DNA of 64,000 nt, from positions 62,001-126,000 of the forward strand of contig NW_020167521.1 of NCBI RefSeq assembly GCF_001641265.1, in the 5' to 3' direction. Numbering within the stretch: position 1 is the first letter of the stretch; every line of letters starts with the position of its first letter. Below the pieces are notes generated by a model, which ran no database searches, was not told where the DNA came from, and was given only the letters and a program-made list of their open reading frames with translations. Shown here piece after piece: positions 41,949-54,848 of this stretch. The translations under genes were made by a program, and so were the position numbers. The DNA comes from Pseudogymnoascus destructans (taxonomy: Eukaryota > Ascomycota > Leotiomycetes > Thelebolales > Thelebolaceae).

Positions 41949-42655
41949 GGCTCATCAGGAGTGCTGCTTTGCATGACAAACATTGGCACTGCAAGGCTGG
42001 CGGATGAAATTGATGTAAACAAACCCAGCAGTGAGTGCGCGCCCCTCGATCTGACCACTCAATCCTTGGAGAAGCCTCCGAGTCGATCAATATAAGCTGT
42101 TCTTGGCCTCACTCTTGGCCTTGGCATGTAGTCTCGTTGATGCTTGAATATGAAAACGTGATTTTGTCGCGAGATGGGGGAGGTGGCAGTGGCTTGAACG
42201 TCGTCTAAACTGTCAACCCACAGCCTCACGCGCGGCCATATTTCACCCCCCAAGGCTACGAACCGGGCTTGGAGGAATTCTATACTAAGTTAAGTAAAAT
42301 AAAGGCTCTTAATCACTTGGGGCTATATCATCTAAGCTGGTTACTTCAAAATAAAGCAAAGACAATAATTTCTATTAACTTGGCTTAAATACTAGTATTA
42401 ATCACCGCCAGGCGGCACGAGTAAAACGTCCACAGAGTTGTGGCCTTAATCTAAAGGCCACAATTTATAGTTATCCAGCCTTGCTGTGCACTAACACCCA
42501 AACGACGTGAGGCTGACAATTTTCTTTTTGGCCCGCAAGAAATCCAGCCTTCCAGCCTTCCAGCCTTCCAAGCCAACCAGCATATAATATTGTATGCTCA
42601 ACTACACATATTAGGACATTTTTATATGCTCGTTGAACTTGCGAGTGTATTTGAA
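41949..42655. other. Divergent promoter region of SUZ12 and TRM6
   Basis: No gene is supported. A short tandem array of CCAGCCTT (three to four units) lies at about 42543-42570. The middle part is AT-rich. Confidence 0.5.
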
Positions 42656-44472
42656 ATGTACTCCTATGTTCAACCGGACGCGTGGGTTTGCTTACGGCTG
42701 CCCTCCGATACCCTCAAAGTTGTCCAAGTGACCCCAAATACGTGAGTGTCTACGATTGGAGTGAGCGCATCACACGTCAACCTCGCTGTGTCGCCGTCTA
42801 GAAGCTGATTCCGGGTAGCACTATCTCCCTAGGAAAATACGGTGCTTTCCAGAGCAACCTCATCCTCGGCCGTCCTTACCACCTAACCTACGAAATCCAA
42901 GACCGCAAAGAGGCCTCGGCACCGTCACTACGCGTTGTCCCTGCTTCGGAGATACACGCTGACACTATCGCTGAAGAGGAGGCAGCACAAAACCCCACAT
43001 CGGACTCTATAACACTGGGCGGCGATGGCGTGCAGTTTGAGCTTGTCAGTGAGACGGGCGAGGTTGTCATGCGCTCCAATCGCGAGACCATCGACAACGC
43101 AGCGCGACAGACAATGACTATGGAGGAGATTGAAATCCTCAAACGCGACGGCACAGATGCTGGCAAAGACCTCATTGCGAAACTCATGCTGTCGCATACA
43201 GCGCTTGACGAGAAGACCGCCTTCAGTTTAGCCAAGTATAAGCTGCTTAAGACTAAAAAATACCTGCGGCAGTTCACCGTACTCCCGCTCGACGTCCCAA
43301 TGCTGACGCATTGGCTGGTCGACCAAAAGGATGCAGCAAGGATATTGGAGATACGCAACGAAGTCCTGGCGTTAGTAGGATGCTGGGCAAATGTCCACTT
43401 CTCAGGCGACCCATACGGACTACCCACGCCGGCCCTATCACCCACTGTTCCTGGCCAGGGCCGCTGGCTCGTTGTCGACGAAATAGGCGGTCTCCTTGTC
43501 GCCTCTATGGCTGAGAGGATGGGGATACTCCATGCACCACCGCCGTCAGCAAACCCACCGACACCCGCTACAACCACCACTTCCAAAGACGCAGATGAAG
43601 ACGACGAATCTTCCCCACACGACTACCTCTCTCGTCCGCCATCTGGTTCAAATACCATAACCCTCATCCACGCCAACGCCCAACCCAATATGTCCCTCCT
43701 CAAATACTTCGACCACAACCCTGACACCCCATCGCCCTCGCACCCCCTCACCACCCACCTCCACACCATCTCCTGGCTGCAGCTCCTCGACCCCAACGCC
43801 GACACCACCTACAGCACACCACTACCCTCTCTCGCCCCCGCCGAGTTATCCACCCTCAAATCCGGCAAGCGCGGGCAGTACTACAAGAAGCGCCGGCGCC
43901 TCGCACGCGTCTCCGCCATCGTGGACTCCACCCGTGCCGGCTCCTTTGACGGCCTCGCCATCGCAGCATACATGGATCCTCTCACCATCCTCCCGCATCT
44001 CATTCCTCTCCTGCGCGGCGGTGCTCCCGTCGCCATCTACTCGCCTAACGTGGAGCCGCTGACCCGTCTCGCGGATTGCTATAGCACGAGTCGTCGCGCG
44101 GCCTTTGTGGCTGCGCCACCCGCAGAGGGTGACTTGACGAATTGGCCCGGAAACGAGGATTTCCCGCTCAACCCGACGTTGCTGCTCGGAGTTGGTGTGC
44201 AGACGTCGAGAGTGAGGGAGTGGCAGGTTCTTCCGGGGCGGACGCATCCGCTCATGACGAGTAGAGGTGGAGCAGAGGGGTATTTATTTACAGGTACGCG
44301 GGTGATTCCTGTGGAGGGCAAAGTTGAGGCGCGCGGGAATTACAAGAGGAGGAAGACGGATGGGGGGAAGTCGGGAGAGGTGAGCTCCGTACAGACTCCA
44401 GCGGTGCAGACACCAGATGTTATAGAGCAGAACATAGACGATGTAGTCATGGGACAGGATGTAGATATATAA
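42656..44472 (+). CDS. TRM6: tRNA (adenine-58-N1)-methyltransferase non-catalytic subunit TRM6
   Basis: TRM6 (Gcd10) pairs with TRM61 to form the tetramer that makes m1A58 in tRNA, including initiator tRNA; it binds tRNA but lacks the SAM site. Exons 42656-42741 and 42819-44472 join through a 77-nt intron (GTGAGT...GGTAG) that splits the Thr of VTPNT, giving 579 residues. N-terminal QPDAWVCLRLPSDTLKVVQ and ISLGKYGAFQSNLILGRPYH form the barrel domain. Next come QTMTMEEIEILKRDG, KLMLSHTALDEKTAFSLAKY, KKYLRQFTVLPLD, and DEIGGLLVASMAERMGIL at the Rossmann-like part. The end, including LNPTLLLGVGVQTSRVREWQ and HPLMTSRGGAEGYLFTG, is typical. An acidic/Pro loop of about 60 residues is inserted near residue 280. 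Confidence 0.95.
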
Positions 44473-44654
44473 TAGCTCTCCTACTGAGAACAATTGCATC
44501 GATCTATCCGCACAATCGTGTTCCGGTCACGAAATTTAATTTGCTTTTGACGCCTCAAATCAGTTTCAACCGCCAGTTGCACCTTTACCCCGTCCTCTTC
44601 ATCGTTCAACCTAGCGCTGTATTCTTTCTCTGCCCCGTCGCGACGTAACGCACA

Positions 44655-45518
44655 TCATAGGCTCTTCCCCATAAACTTCCTCTTCGTAAAGCTTAGCCAC
44701 CATTTACTTGGCCTATCAGACCCATCTTCATAGATCCTTGCCAGTAGCCTCTGTGCCAGCTCCTGGCGGACTTGCATCAGGTATTGTTTCAGGACTTCGG
44801 CATCTTGGCGGGAGGCAGGTGCTTCAAACATCTATGTTTTGTCAGTACTGTCGTATACTGTGGCAGAGAGAAGTGACAAGGGAGAAAGCATACCTGGTTC
44901 AAAGGGAAGCCTGGGTCGCCTGGGATGGAGAAGTTGGTATCGAGCGCAATGTTCTGGACTTCCTTCTGTGCTTCCCTAGATGACGATAACAATTAGCAAT
45001 TGGTCCAATCCAGGCACCCACGAGCACACGAGCAAACCCTCGCCTGCCCCCCAAACCCCAAACGGAAACCAACATACCTAGCACTCATCGCCGGCCTGAT
45101 CTTCCCCAAACACTCGCTCACCCACAAAATCCCATATACAAGCAGACGATCCGCATATCCCTGGATCTCAAAGTTTCGAAAGAACGTGTTGGCGCGGAAC
45201 AGGCCGAGCACCTCGTCCAGCGCATCATAGGACTCGCTATCTGGCTCTGGCGACTCGGAGGCCGCGAGGGAGGGCTCGGCGGGGAGAGCGAATGCTGGGC
45301 CGCGGGTGCGCGTGCGGAGGGGGAGGAGGGGGAAGTTGCCGATTAGGCGGGGGGAGGGCTCAGAGTTGAAGATGGAGTTGTAGGCCTGTGGTGAGGGCGG
45401 GTGTCAGCAGGGTGGGTGTGCGGGGGGGGACCTGGGGGATTGTAGTAGATGGAGAAAGGCAGAGGTGCGTGGTGTGATGGGATTGAAGAGCTTCAATGGG
45501 GATATTGCTTACCGGCAT
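44655..45518 (-). CDS. ARC18: Arp2/3 complex subunit 3 (ARPC3/Arc18), four exons
   Basis: This small subunit joins the Arp2/3 complex that nucleates branched actin at endocytic patches. The gene is split into a two-codon first exon (45518-45513), then 45385-45078, 44975-44894 and 44831-44655. All joins have GT-AG borders and stay in frame, giving 190 residues. The family sequence is clear: MPAYNSIFNSE, GNFPLLPLRTRTRGPA, EVLGLFRANTFFRNFEIQG, RLLVYGILWVSECL, FSIPGDPGFPLNQMFEAP, and the C-terminus KWWLSFTKRKFMGKSL. The tiny first exon and short exons break the gene into pieces that are easily missed. An insert of about 12 residues before YDALDEV makes it longer than the usual 178. Confidence 0.93.
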
Positions 45519-45796
45519 CGTGGTGGTTTGTTGATGCGCATGCGTGTGTGTCGAGGTGGGAGGTTGGACCCAGGTTGGTGGGGTATGCTCGTCGTCATCT
45601 GTCGGCGGCTGGACCCGCTATGTATCCGAGAGTATGAAAGGCAAGAGCCGCGCGCATAATGGCAACCTGTTCTAAGTAAGGTACGAGAAGGTCACAATTA
45701 ATAGAATCTAGTAAAATAACGCGGTTGGCACATAATATGCTTTTCATATACACGTTAGTCGTGCACTTATCGTATTAATGATACTATTTACAATTA

Positions 45797-48700
45797 TTAC
45801 CGCCTGAAATCCCGCTCATCCATATGTCGTCTCTGCTCCATCTGTCTCCTGTCCTCCATCATCCTCCTCTCATCCAACTGCCTCCTCTCTTCTAGCTGCA
45901 TCCGCTCATCCAACTGTCTACGGTCATCCAGCTGTCTTCTCTCATCCAATTGTCGTCGCTCATCCATTTCTCTCCTCTCATCCATCATCCTTCTCCCCTC
46001 CATCAACCTCCTCTCCTCCATCAACCTCCTCTCCTCCATCAACCTCCTCTCCTCCAAGTCCCGCTGATACGCCTCTTCCGTCCTCCGATCGATCACCGGA
46101 CCAGGCCCACCATACCCATCCCTCATCGGCTGTCGTCTAAGCATCGCCTCCTCATCCTGCCTCTGCTGTTGCAGAGTCAACCTGTCCGGCTGTGGCTGTT
46201 GTGGAGGCGGCGGTGCATACGGACCCGGGTGTCGGTCATACGAAACCGGCGTATACGACCTTTGCGCAGCTGGTGCCGGGCTAGGTTGTTGAGCACGATG
46301 GGGCGGCAGTTGGCCATACGAGTGCTGAGCAGCTTGTGGCGGCATCTGCTGGGCTTGCGCGCTGTGTTGTCCAAGGGGAGAGGCTCGGGTTTGAGACGAC
46401 GGAGGTGGTTGGCTGATATAGCGCGGAGGCTGAAGAGAGTGTTGCTGGGGCGCCTGTTGCTGGTATGGAGGCGACATAGCTGGTCCTGGATGTTGGGTAG
46501 TGCTGTAAGCGGACTGTTGCGGGCCCTGCGTTGACGTTGGAGGGGGTCCTTGTTGCTGTCGGGCATCAAAACTACCGTGTCTAGATCCGTGATGGGATGT
46601 ATGAGAGTATCCCATACTGGGAGATGCGGAACGATGGCTGGATGTACCAAACGCCATTTGACGATGGCTTGGGTGCTGAGGTGGTTGAGATTGCTGGGGG
46701 GGCTGCTGGGGTTGTTGAGGCTGGTAAGGAATTGGCGTCTGTGGCGAGCTAGCTGGAGGCTGCTGGTGCTGCTGGTGCTGCTGTTGCTGTTGCATCATGT
46801 ATTGCTGGTGGGCATAATACTCGCGGTCAGGCGCAGTTGAATCTAACGGGGAGCCAGCATGTTGCCTTGACTGTGACTGGTTTTGATTTGAGCTAATAGG
46901 AGAGTATGCCATGTCATTGTGTCTGATAGCTGGTGCTTGTGACGTGCTAGGAGGGCGTGTTGACTGAGGTGCTGCTTTTCCGCGAATATCAGTCAACGAC
47001 GACTCTCGTCGAAGGTGCGTTGGTGGTGGCCCTGCTTGACGCGGTTGATACAGCGGCTGATGCGGAGGGTGTGTCGGAGAGGGCTTCATTGCCGACTGTA
47101 GTTCCGGAGCAAGTTTTGAAGCCACTGGTTCGCTTGGTTCATCGTTAAGTAATGACATAATGCTGGATGTTTTCCGGACAGTCTCTTGTTGACGAATAGC
47201 CGCAACAGGCTGTGGCTGTGGCGGAGGTGCTGATGGAGGCTGCTGGTGGACTGGAGGAGAATGTTGATGGGTTGGTGGTGCAATTGGGGCACCTCGAGAC
47301 GTCACTGGCGATGCTAATGAAGATGGAGTCGATGGTCCTGTGCTAGCTTTCAAATCACCAAGTGCATTTCGTGATGGCTGGAAATTTCGTGGCGGGTATT
47401 GGCCAATATTTGCACGTCTACTATCCTCAGCGCGAACAGGTGACATTGCTTCGGTACGTGGATGCATCGGAGGGCCACGTTGCTGGTGCTGTGGTAATTG
47501 TTGGGGGTACTGTTCGAACTGAGTCGTACCTGGCACATCGGTTTCTTGCTTCATCCTGTACTGTTGCTGGCGGGCCTGCAGGCGTTGCTCCTCTTCCAAG
47601 CGTAGAGCTTGCTGCCTTTCGGCCTGGGCTTCTTGTGCAACCAGGTGGGATCGCGATGTGGTTCTAGCTTGATCGGAAGCAGGAATTGGCTGAGGAGACG
47701 GATTTGAAGTAGATGATGCTCGTACAATAGGTCTGTTGGTGTCGCTGTTGAAATAACCAAGCGTCGGTCCTCGTGGCGGGCGTTGCTGCTGCATTTGCTG
47801 CACAATTTGTTGTGCTTGTGGTAAGTGCTTACTAGGAGCAGTGACCGAGCGAGAAGGAGCATTTGACGCCTGAGAAATAGAGCCTGCTTGAGCCAGAGGG
47901 GCATATCGTGGGCCTCCTGGTTGTGGCGACGGTGCATGCTGCCCAGCCAAGGCATGCGAAGTTGGGGGTTTCTCGTCTTGTTCGAATGTGCCAATAGAAC
48001 TATTTGGCCGGCCAATCGGATTCGTAAACCCATCGTATCGGTTGGGGGGCATTCCTCCAGTGAATAGCATGCCCGTCGATGTCTGCGGAGGCAACTGTCC
48101 ACCAAGATACATCTCGTCCATATCATCCATAGAGGTGAGGCCAAGAGGCCGCTGAGGCGATCCAGCAGGACCGTCGTATTTTCTTTTGATGGGATGGTTA
48201 GTCTGGGCAGGTGGAGGGCCTAGGTTTTCTCCTCTGGCTCGTTTGTCATCAGCAATCCGGGCCATCTCCTCCAAATCGGATCTCCCGGAGTCGATCTGAC
48301 GTTGATAATAATTCTTGACCTATTGTCGGTTGTTAGGAACAGCTAGCTTTGCATTCAAATCAATTGGTGCTATAAAAGGTACATACCATGATATGGGTCT
48401 TGGAAGCCATCCACTTCGCAATTCCGTGCCAATCAGTCCCATAGTATTCAATGAGCATTGGAAAGTCGTTCTGCTCAGGAACACTCCAATAACTTGATGT
48501 TGGCGCAGCTGTATTCCGCTGATTCTGGGGATCTGAGTTGTATGCTGATCCTGGTGGTAACGCTCCAACGTGCTCCGGGACAGGGTAGCCCTGAGGGACA
48601 ATGTCGTTCCCAGAAGGAATTGGTGCTGTTGGTTTCTCGGCAACGACACTTGGCGTGGCATAGGGAGGGAGTATTGGTGCGGGTCCATCCCACGGAGCAA

Positions 48701-51614
48701 CTTGGCTAGTGAATCGGACGGGCTCGGGAGGTGAAACAATTGGCTGCTGCCATTCCTTAATTATTGGCATGGCATGTGGAACCTTCGTCTCCTGGTTCTT
48801 TGGAGCGGCGTTAGGAGCAGCGGCCAATAGTTGGTTATTCTTCGGCTGCTTAGTGGCCTTCTCGCGGGTACCAGCCGCCTTCCCTTTGCGTTTTCCAGTA
48901 GCCGTAGGCTCGCCCTCCTTTGGAGTCGCAGCACCGCGCCTCGCAGGTGTTGGTGCTGGAGTGGTATCAGACTCGCTTGGGGCAGGCTCGGCACCACCAA
49001 AGATAGGCGCAGCTGCTCTTCTTGGCCGGCGACGGTCAGTTGTGCCCTCAGTGGGTTCTTCTTCGACCTCCTCTCGCCCAAGGGCAACTGTGTGCACACT
49101 CGTCTTGGGCTTGCGCTTCCTGCCTTTGCCCCTGATTTGCTTCTTCAGCTTTTCTTTGAGCTTCAGCTCATGCTTGACAAGATAATAGTACTGAATGCAA
49201 TGCTTGTAATTCCGTCCAGGCAACGCTTCTGCGATCTTGCCCCATTGTTTTGGATAATCCAGCATGGTTTTCTCGAAGGTTTCTCGTTCCCACTCTGTGA
49301 AATCTGCAATAGGGGGCAAGACTTCGAACATAGCCAATGCGCGGTCAGAAGCGACCAGGTTTGTATAGTCACCATAACGAGTGGCTTCTCGGTCCTCTAT
49401 ACTTAGCATATCGGGAATTCCGGCTTCCTTCTCGCTGGCGGCCTTTGCCTTAGCAGCGCGATCCTGGCGCTTGCGCTGCTCAGTCGCCTCAATCTGCGAC
49501 TGTCTCAGCAGCCTCTCAATATCACGTTCTGTAGCAAATCTGCTCACAGCCCGTCGGCCTTCGGTTTTGCTTTCAGCCGGCTGAGCGCTGGCGGCACGGC
49601 TTACTTCTGCAGCTCTGTTAGCTTCCCACCTTTCCCGGCACCGAACCGCAAGCGGATTATCAGATCTGTGAAAGTCGATCCAATCCTTATACTTTTGCTT
49701 GTATATCTGCGAATTCTCTTCGATTTCCCTGTCGCGCATATCGGCTTTAATGGTGAGGCTTGCAACTAGGAACTCCATCACATCAGGATCCGATTCGATC
49801 CCTTTCAAGAAACCTGTTTCTTGTTGCCAGGGGGTAGTGACTGCGAATGGTAAATCTGCGATCGGGGGCGTCGCCATTCTCTTTCTGACTACTTCCAGCA
49901 TTGGCTCAGTCATGATGCTGTCTTCGACTGGTTCGATTTCTTCGGGTTGAGCTATCGGCTTAACATCCAAAGCAAGGTTTTCCAGCTCGACTAACGGGGT
50001 GGAAACCTCGGGAGACTTTTTCGCGGCCGGCGGCAAGATAGCGGCGGGCACCTCGACATCTGCGCTGATAACAGGGACGTCGTCTAATGCCATAGGGGTT
50101 GGCGCCTCCGTCGTCTTTACCGGAACATTCTCCTTTGCCTCAATAGATGGCTCTAGGAGCGCGGGTGGAGGAACTGGTGACCGTAGTTGTGACATGTTAT
50201 TGAATGGAATGGAAACCGATTCGAAGATTTCGACGGTGTTCTTGGCAACGCCCCGGCTAAGCTGGCTCTTCACTTTCGAAATCTCGTCTTCGAAATAATC
50301 ATCGTCGATATCGGAGTCAGACGCCTCGTCTTCTGGAGTTACGTAGTTTGTTGGTGGTCTCCAAGTCAGCGTTGTGACTTCTTCCACTTTGGGTGATTCG
50401 TCCACTTCGCCCGCCTCCATCATAGTTGAATCGTCGCCGGCGGGAGCTTCTGGCTCGCGATTTTCAACGACATCATTTGATACATCCTTTGGTGGTTCTG
50501 AAGATGCAAACTTTTGCTGCTCCTCCGCCTTCCTATCAATGGGCGATGTGGTCGTTGCATCAGGCTTTGAAGGTGCAGCTACAAATTTTGGGTTAGTCCA
50601 CTGTATGCTCCCTGGGTATTCTAGGCGCCCGCCATGCGAGGCAGGGGGTCTCTCACTTCGTGGGCCAGTTGGTATTGCGACTGGAGCTGATCCCACCGCC
50701 GTTTGCCCACCGCCCGCGCCACTAATAACTGATCCAAAAGCCGGCACCTCGGGTGCCTGCGGAGGAGGTGAAGGGTTCTCTCGTGTTTGCAATACTGAGA
50801 CTGAAGAAGTAGGTCTCTGTGGGTATGTCTTGTCCCAAGAGTCCGCCGGGCGATCCTGTCGAGGTCGGTCGCCACGCTCCGGTGAACGGCTGCGTCGTCC
50901 CCGAGGCTCGCCACGGCCATCAAAGTACATGCCACGCCCTCTTCCAGCACGAGGCTCCCAGTCGTCACGACCACGCCCGCGGCCCCTTGTAGCATCACGG
51001 GAATCATTACGGACAGGTGACCGTGGTCTCCCTCGAGGCGAGCTGGGGCGAATCTTCGAAGCGCGGCCGCCCCGAAAGCTGTCGCGCCTATCTCGATCAA
51101 GTCTATCCCGGTCCTCCCATTCCCTCTCGTGGCTCCTTTCGTCACGAAATGGCGGTGGCGGCCCTCTATCGTCTCGTCTATCGCGAAAGTCGCGATCGAT
51201 GTCGCGTGGGCCTCTATCCCGGCTATCGTCTCGCCACCCACGTCCTCGTCCTCGTCCGCGGCCTCTGAAGTCGCCGGAGAAGCTGTTGACGCGTGGTCCG
51301 CTAGGGATATTGTCGCCAAGTGCCTTTGGGCCTCGAGGGGGTTCTCGACTCGGGAAGTCTCTCATCGAGCCACGACTCGAATCGCGATAGTTGTCGCGGG
51401 GTGAGAAGTTGCTATTGCTTCGACTGTCGAGACCAGGGCGGTAGTTGTTTTCTACTCCACGGGCTGGTCCATTGAATTGTCCTCCATCGCGCTGGTCGCT
51501 GTGGCGAGCTGGTGATCTGTCGCGAGGAGAGCGCCGAGAGTCGCCAGCCGAATCAGGCTGCGCATATCGAGACCTAGGACAAACGTTGTCAGAGTCTGGC
51601 GCATACACATACAT
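45797..51614 (-). CDS. SNT1: SNT1-like (NCoR/SMRT-type) double-SANT protein of the SET3 complex
   Basis: Fungal Snt1 scaffolds the Set3/Hos2/Sif2 histone-deacetylase complex and is the counterpart of animal NCoR/SMRT. Exons 51614-48387 and 48319-45797 join through a 67-nt intron (GTATGT donor, CCTAAC branch, CAATAG acceptor) that splits the second SANT domain, giving about 1916 residues. The N-terminal 300 residues are Arg/Asp/Gly-rich. SANT1 (FTEWERETFEKTMLDYPKQW, HCIQYYYLVKHELKLKEKL) lies near residue 765. SANT2 (WSVPEQNDFPMLIEYYGTDW, then MVKNYYQRQ) is near 1040-1085. The remaining 800 residues are Gln/Pro-rich and end in Arg/Glu hexapeptide repeats. The start is uncertain: the frame is open to 51890, and a short intron with CTGAC near 51590 could place a different first exon. 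Confidence 0.88.
45840..46065 (-). repeat. Coding tandem repeat of 18-bp units in SNT1
   Basis: Arrays of 18-bp units encode EERRLM, DERRQL and DERREM hexapeptides at the SNT1 C-terminus, about a dozen units. The best-preserved units (CTCCTCTCCTCCATCAAC on the plus strand) are near 46000-46055. Confidence 0.85.
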
Positions 51615-52453
51615 AGTGAAGCACCTACATTCATATTTAGGGGCGATGGCCCGGATATGTTTGAGACCAGGGCAACCAGACCGCGGCAGTTGAAGCTGGG
51701 GTGGAGCGACTTGGCTTTCGGTACCTGGAAGGTACTCTGGGGTTGTGTTAAGTGTGATGTAGACAGCCAAACGCCTCGAAGCTCTTGAGGTTACAAATAA
51801 GACAAGTCCATAAAGAATATTAGAGGCGCCGCGATGGTTGTTGATGGGCGTTACAAGAGCAGAGGTCGTTGTTGACGGTATTAAATGCAATTGAAGATGG
51901 ACTTGTATACATCGTCCAGCGTTTGGCGTTTGATCTCGAACGGCTGTCGACTAGATCGTATTTGGTTAGCGCAAGGAATCCATGCAGAAACTTGCATGTT
52001 GTGGTCGCTGGTGGTTGCATGGTAGCCGCAACAGGCGGCCGCTAGCGGCTGCGGGTATCATTGTGACTCCGTTCGCCGATTAAGCGCGATAAAGATTTAT
52101 ATCGGCGGCCAATATTCAATATTCGATAGCAGTCACTACCAGTCAACGAGGAAGGAGCACAGATACCAGAGACGCCTGTTTAGATCTCAATATTTCTGAT
52201 TTATGTATACTTGCTGAAGGTCTAGTATTGCCCTATTCTCCTTGAGTTATCAGACCTTTTCTTCAACGTTTATTATTTTAAAGTTTCGTCGCTTTTAGAG
52301 AGGCAACGTGGGGTAATTCGGCACTATTTCGAAGCTTCTCACCCCCTGCGCCTCTAGGATACTGTCCGTTACTATATCTTCAACATACTACCGCATGGGA
52401 GGAGATATTTGAATTCTACATTCCTATATCCATTCAGACATCCCTCGCTGACC
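51615..52453. other. Divergent promoter region of SNT1 and deoxyhypusine synthase
   Basis: No separate gene is supported. The first 280 bases are open in the SNT1 frame and may hold its 5' leader or a first exon. No repeat or RNA gene was seen. Confidence 0.5.
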
Positions 52454-53652
52454 ATGGCGACCAATGGAGGTGGGGCAGTACCTGCGTCGGTGGCCGCGGC
52501 GGTTCTCGTGAAGTCTGAGGAGATGCCAGCCGGCTCCAAGAAGGTTGAGGAATTAGACTTCAACGCCTTCGCTGGCAGCAAAATTACTGTGGAAGACCTC
52601 ATCGCAGGAATGACCAACATGGGTTTCCAGGCAAGCTCTATCGGCGAAGCAGTCAAAATTATAAATGACATGGTAAGTAATCCTGCTCTCTCGTCGTTAC
52701 CTCCCTAATCATCTGCTAGAGAGAATGGCGCGACCCTGAGACGTCTGAGAAAACGACAATCTTTCTCGGGTATACCTCCAATCTCATCTCCTCCGGCCTC
52801 CGAGGCACACTCCGATACCTCGTACAACACAACCATGTCTCGGCTATTGTCACAACGGCAGGCGGCATTGAGGAGGATTTTATCAAGTGTCTCGGAAACA
52901 CTTACATGGGTGCATTTTCAACCCCCGGAGCCGAGCTACGCGCCAAAGGCCTAAACAGAATAGGAAACCTTCTTGTTCCCAATGCCAACTACTGTGCCTT
53001 CGAAGACTGGGTCGTGCCGATCATCGACGCCATGTTGTCGGAACAAGAAGCTGCCAAGGGAACCGAAGCGGAATTCCACTGGACGCCATCGAAGGTCATC
53101 CACCGCCTAGGAAAGGAGATCAACAACGAGGAAAGCGTTTACTACTGGGCCTACAAAAATAACATCCCTGTGTTTTGCCCGGCACTCACCGATGGCAGCT
53201 TGGGTGATATGCTGTATTTCCACACGTTCAAGTCCTCGCCAGCGCAACTACGCATCGATATAGTCGAGGATATCCGCCGCATCAACACCATTGCAGTGCG
53301 CGCAAAGAGAGCGGGCATGGTGATTTTGGGGGGTGGTGTCGTAAAGCACCATATTGCGAATGCATGTCTAATGCGCAATGGCGCTGAGAGCGCCGTATAT
53401 ATCAACACGGCGCAGGAGTTTGATGGAAGTGATGCGGGAGCGAGGCCAGATGAGGCAGTCAGCTGGGGGAAGATTAAGGTGGATGCTGCAAGTGTAAAGG
53501 TATGATATTCTCGATGCTTGAAAAGACTGCATGCTGACCAAAACTAGGTATACTGTGAGGCCACAGCCGTCTTCCCCATGATCGTCGCAGCTACATTTGC
53601 CAAGCCAGGGAGCAAAGATTCGGCACAGAAAATAGAATTAAATACAATATGA
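52454..53652 (+). CDS. DYS1: Deoxyhypusine synthase
   Basis: The enzyme transfers the aminobutyl group of spermidine to one lysine of eIF5A, with NAD, the first step of hypusine formation, in the cytosol as a homotetramer. Exons 52454-52672, 52720-53499 and 53548-53652 join in phase 0 through introns of 47 and 48 nt, giving 367 residues. The start accATGGcg has a good context; the frame upstream has only TTG. Landmarks: FLGYTSNLISSGLRGTLRYL, VTTAGGIEEDFIKCLG, NRIGNLLVPNANYC, VFCPALTDGSLGDMLYFH, GGGVVKHHIANACLMRNGAE, then TAQEFDGSDAGARPDEAVSW followed by GKIK, which contains the active-site Lys. Length matches the family. Confidence 0.97.
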
Positions 53653-53723
53653 ACTCCATCGGGTTTAGTTAAAAAAAATACAAATACAGCTCGCCATTCT
53701 CAAGAACCGTTCCATTATACAGC

Positions 53724-54848
53724 TTACAGTCGGCTCCTCGCCCGATTAGCAGCAATTTTTGCCTCATATCTGGCATTTAACGCAGCCGCCCTACGCCGTG
53801 AACGCTCGTTCCACTTCTTCCTGTCAATATGCGCCGGCCTTACAAGACCGTTCAGCCACGGCCCCCAACCGTTCTTCTGTCCGAGCCAACAAAAGTCGCG
53901 CCACTCTTTAATTAAATCCTCCAAGTCCACCTCTTCCAGCCCCTCTCCACCCTCGCCGCCCTCTTCACCCACAGTCTCATCATCCTCAGGTTCCATCATT
54001 GAATACAACCCCGATCCCGCCGCTACAACATCCCCATGCCCCATCTCTACGCCGGACTCCGCCCGCGCAGTCTCATCATTGTCATCGTCCGTCTCTGAGT
54101 CCAACTCAACTCCTGCCGCCTCGGCATCAACGCGTGTAGCCCACGTCTCCGCGGACATCCGTCCACGCACGTACGTTACACTCTTCCGACCGCGCGGGAA
54201 GCGCAGAGGCCCGATCTCGAACATGCCATAGGGGCCAATGTACCAAGTGTTGCGGTCGTCGGGGGACTTGAGCAAATTGACGGCCGACATAGTCAGGCTG
54301 ACACAGTTGAGGCACACATCATTGCAGCGGTCACAGGATGCGGTTGGCAGGCCAGGTATGTCAAGGCTCCCGCTGTCAGAGAGGTAGGCTTCGGCGGCTT
54401 GCGTCGCGACGGTTTCCGATGTGCCTGCGGATGAGGGTCCTGCTTCGACCTCTTTTGGCGCTTTGTCACGGCCAGTGTCGGTGTAACTCGCCTTAGCCGC
54501 TAATGGGTTGGATGCCGCCGTGCGCGGTCGTTTGGGCAGGTGTTTTGTCGCCGTTTTCGTCTTCGGCGGTTTAGGTGGAGGAGACACCGGTTCGGGGGAC
54601 ATCCTCGCTATCGGCTTCCTAGCCCGTGCCGAACGACGTGAGCCGTCTTCGCTGAAGGTGGTGAAGAAATCGGTCTCTGGAAACCCTTTGTCTGGAGCGA
54701 GTTCTGCGACTAAGTCCCTCAGTGGGCGCTTGGTTAGGCTCCGAGATTTAAGGGGGTTTGGAAGTTCGTCGGCTGTGGAGCCAGGCTTATTCGAGTCCTG
54801 GGTTCTAGACGGGCTTGAGCCGGTTGTCGGGTTCTGAGGGTTGCTCAT
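53724..54848 (-). CDS. Uncharacterised protein with a CxxC pair
   Basis: I do not recognise the family. ATG 54848 (MSNPQNPTTGSS) is the first Met; the frame is open to 54962 without another. The 374-residue product has a disordered, Pro/Ser/Lys-rich first half with basic clusters such as KHLPKRPRT. A small Cys island, SCDRCNDVCLNCVSL, could bind one zinc. Next is a conserved-looking segment with WYIGPYGMFEIGPLRFPRGR, then an acidic stretch, and finally LIKEWRDFCWLGQKNGWGPW and a basic tail ARYEAKIAANRARSRL. The overall make-up suggests a nuclear protein. It converges tail-to-tail with DYS1, 71 bases apart. Confidence 0.72.
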   Translation of the reverse strand: MSNPQNPTTGSSPSRTQDSNKPGSTADELPNPLKSRSLTKRPLRDLVAELAPDKGFPETDFFTTFSEDGSRRSARARKPIARMSPEPVSPPPKPPKTKTATKHLPKRPRTAASNPLAAKASYTDTGRDKAPKEVEAGPSSAGTSETVATQAAEAYLSDSGSLDIPGLPTASCDRCNDVCLNCVSLTMSAVNLLKSPDDRNTWYIGPYGMFEIGPLRFPRGRKSVTYVRGRMSAETWATRVDAEAAGVELDSETDDDNDETARAESGVEMGHGDVVAAGSGLYSMMEPEDDETVGEEGGEGGEGLEEVDLEDLIKEWRDFCWLGQKNGWGPWLNGLVRPAHIDRKKWNERSRRRAAALNARYEAKIAANRARSRL

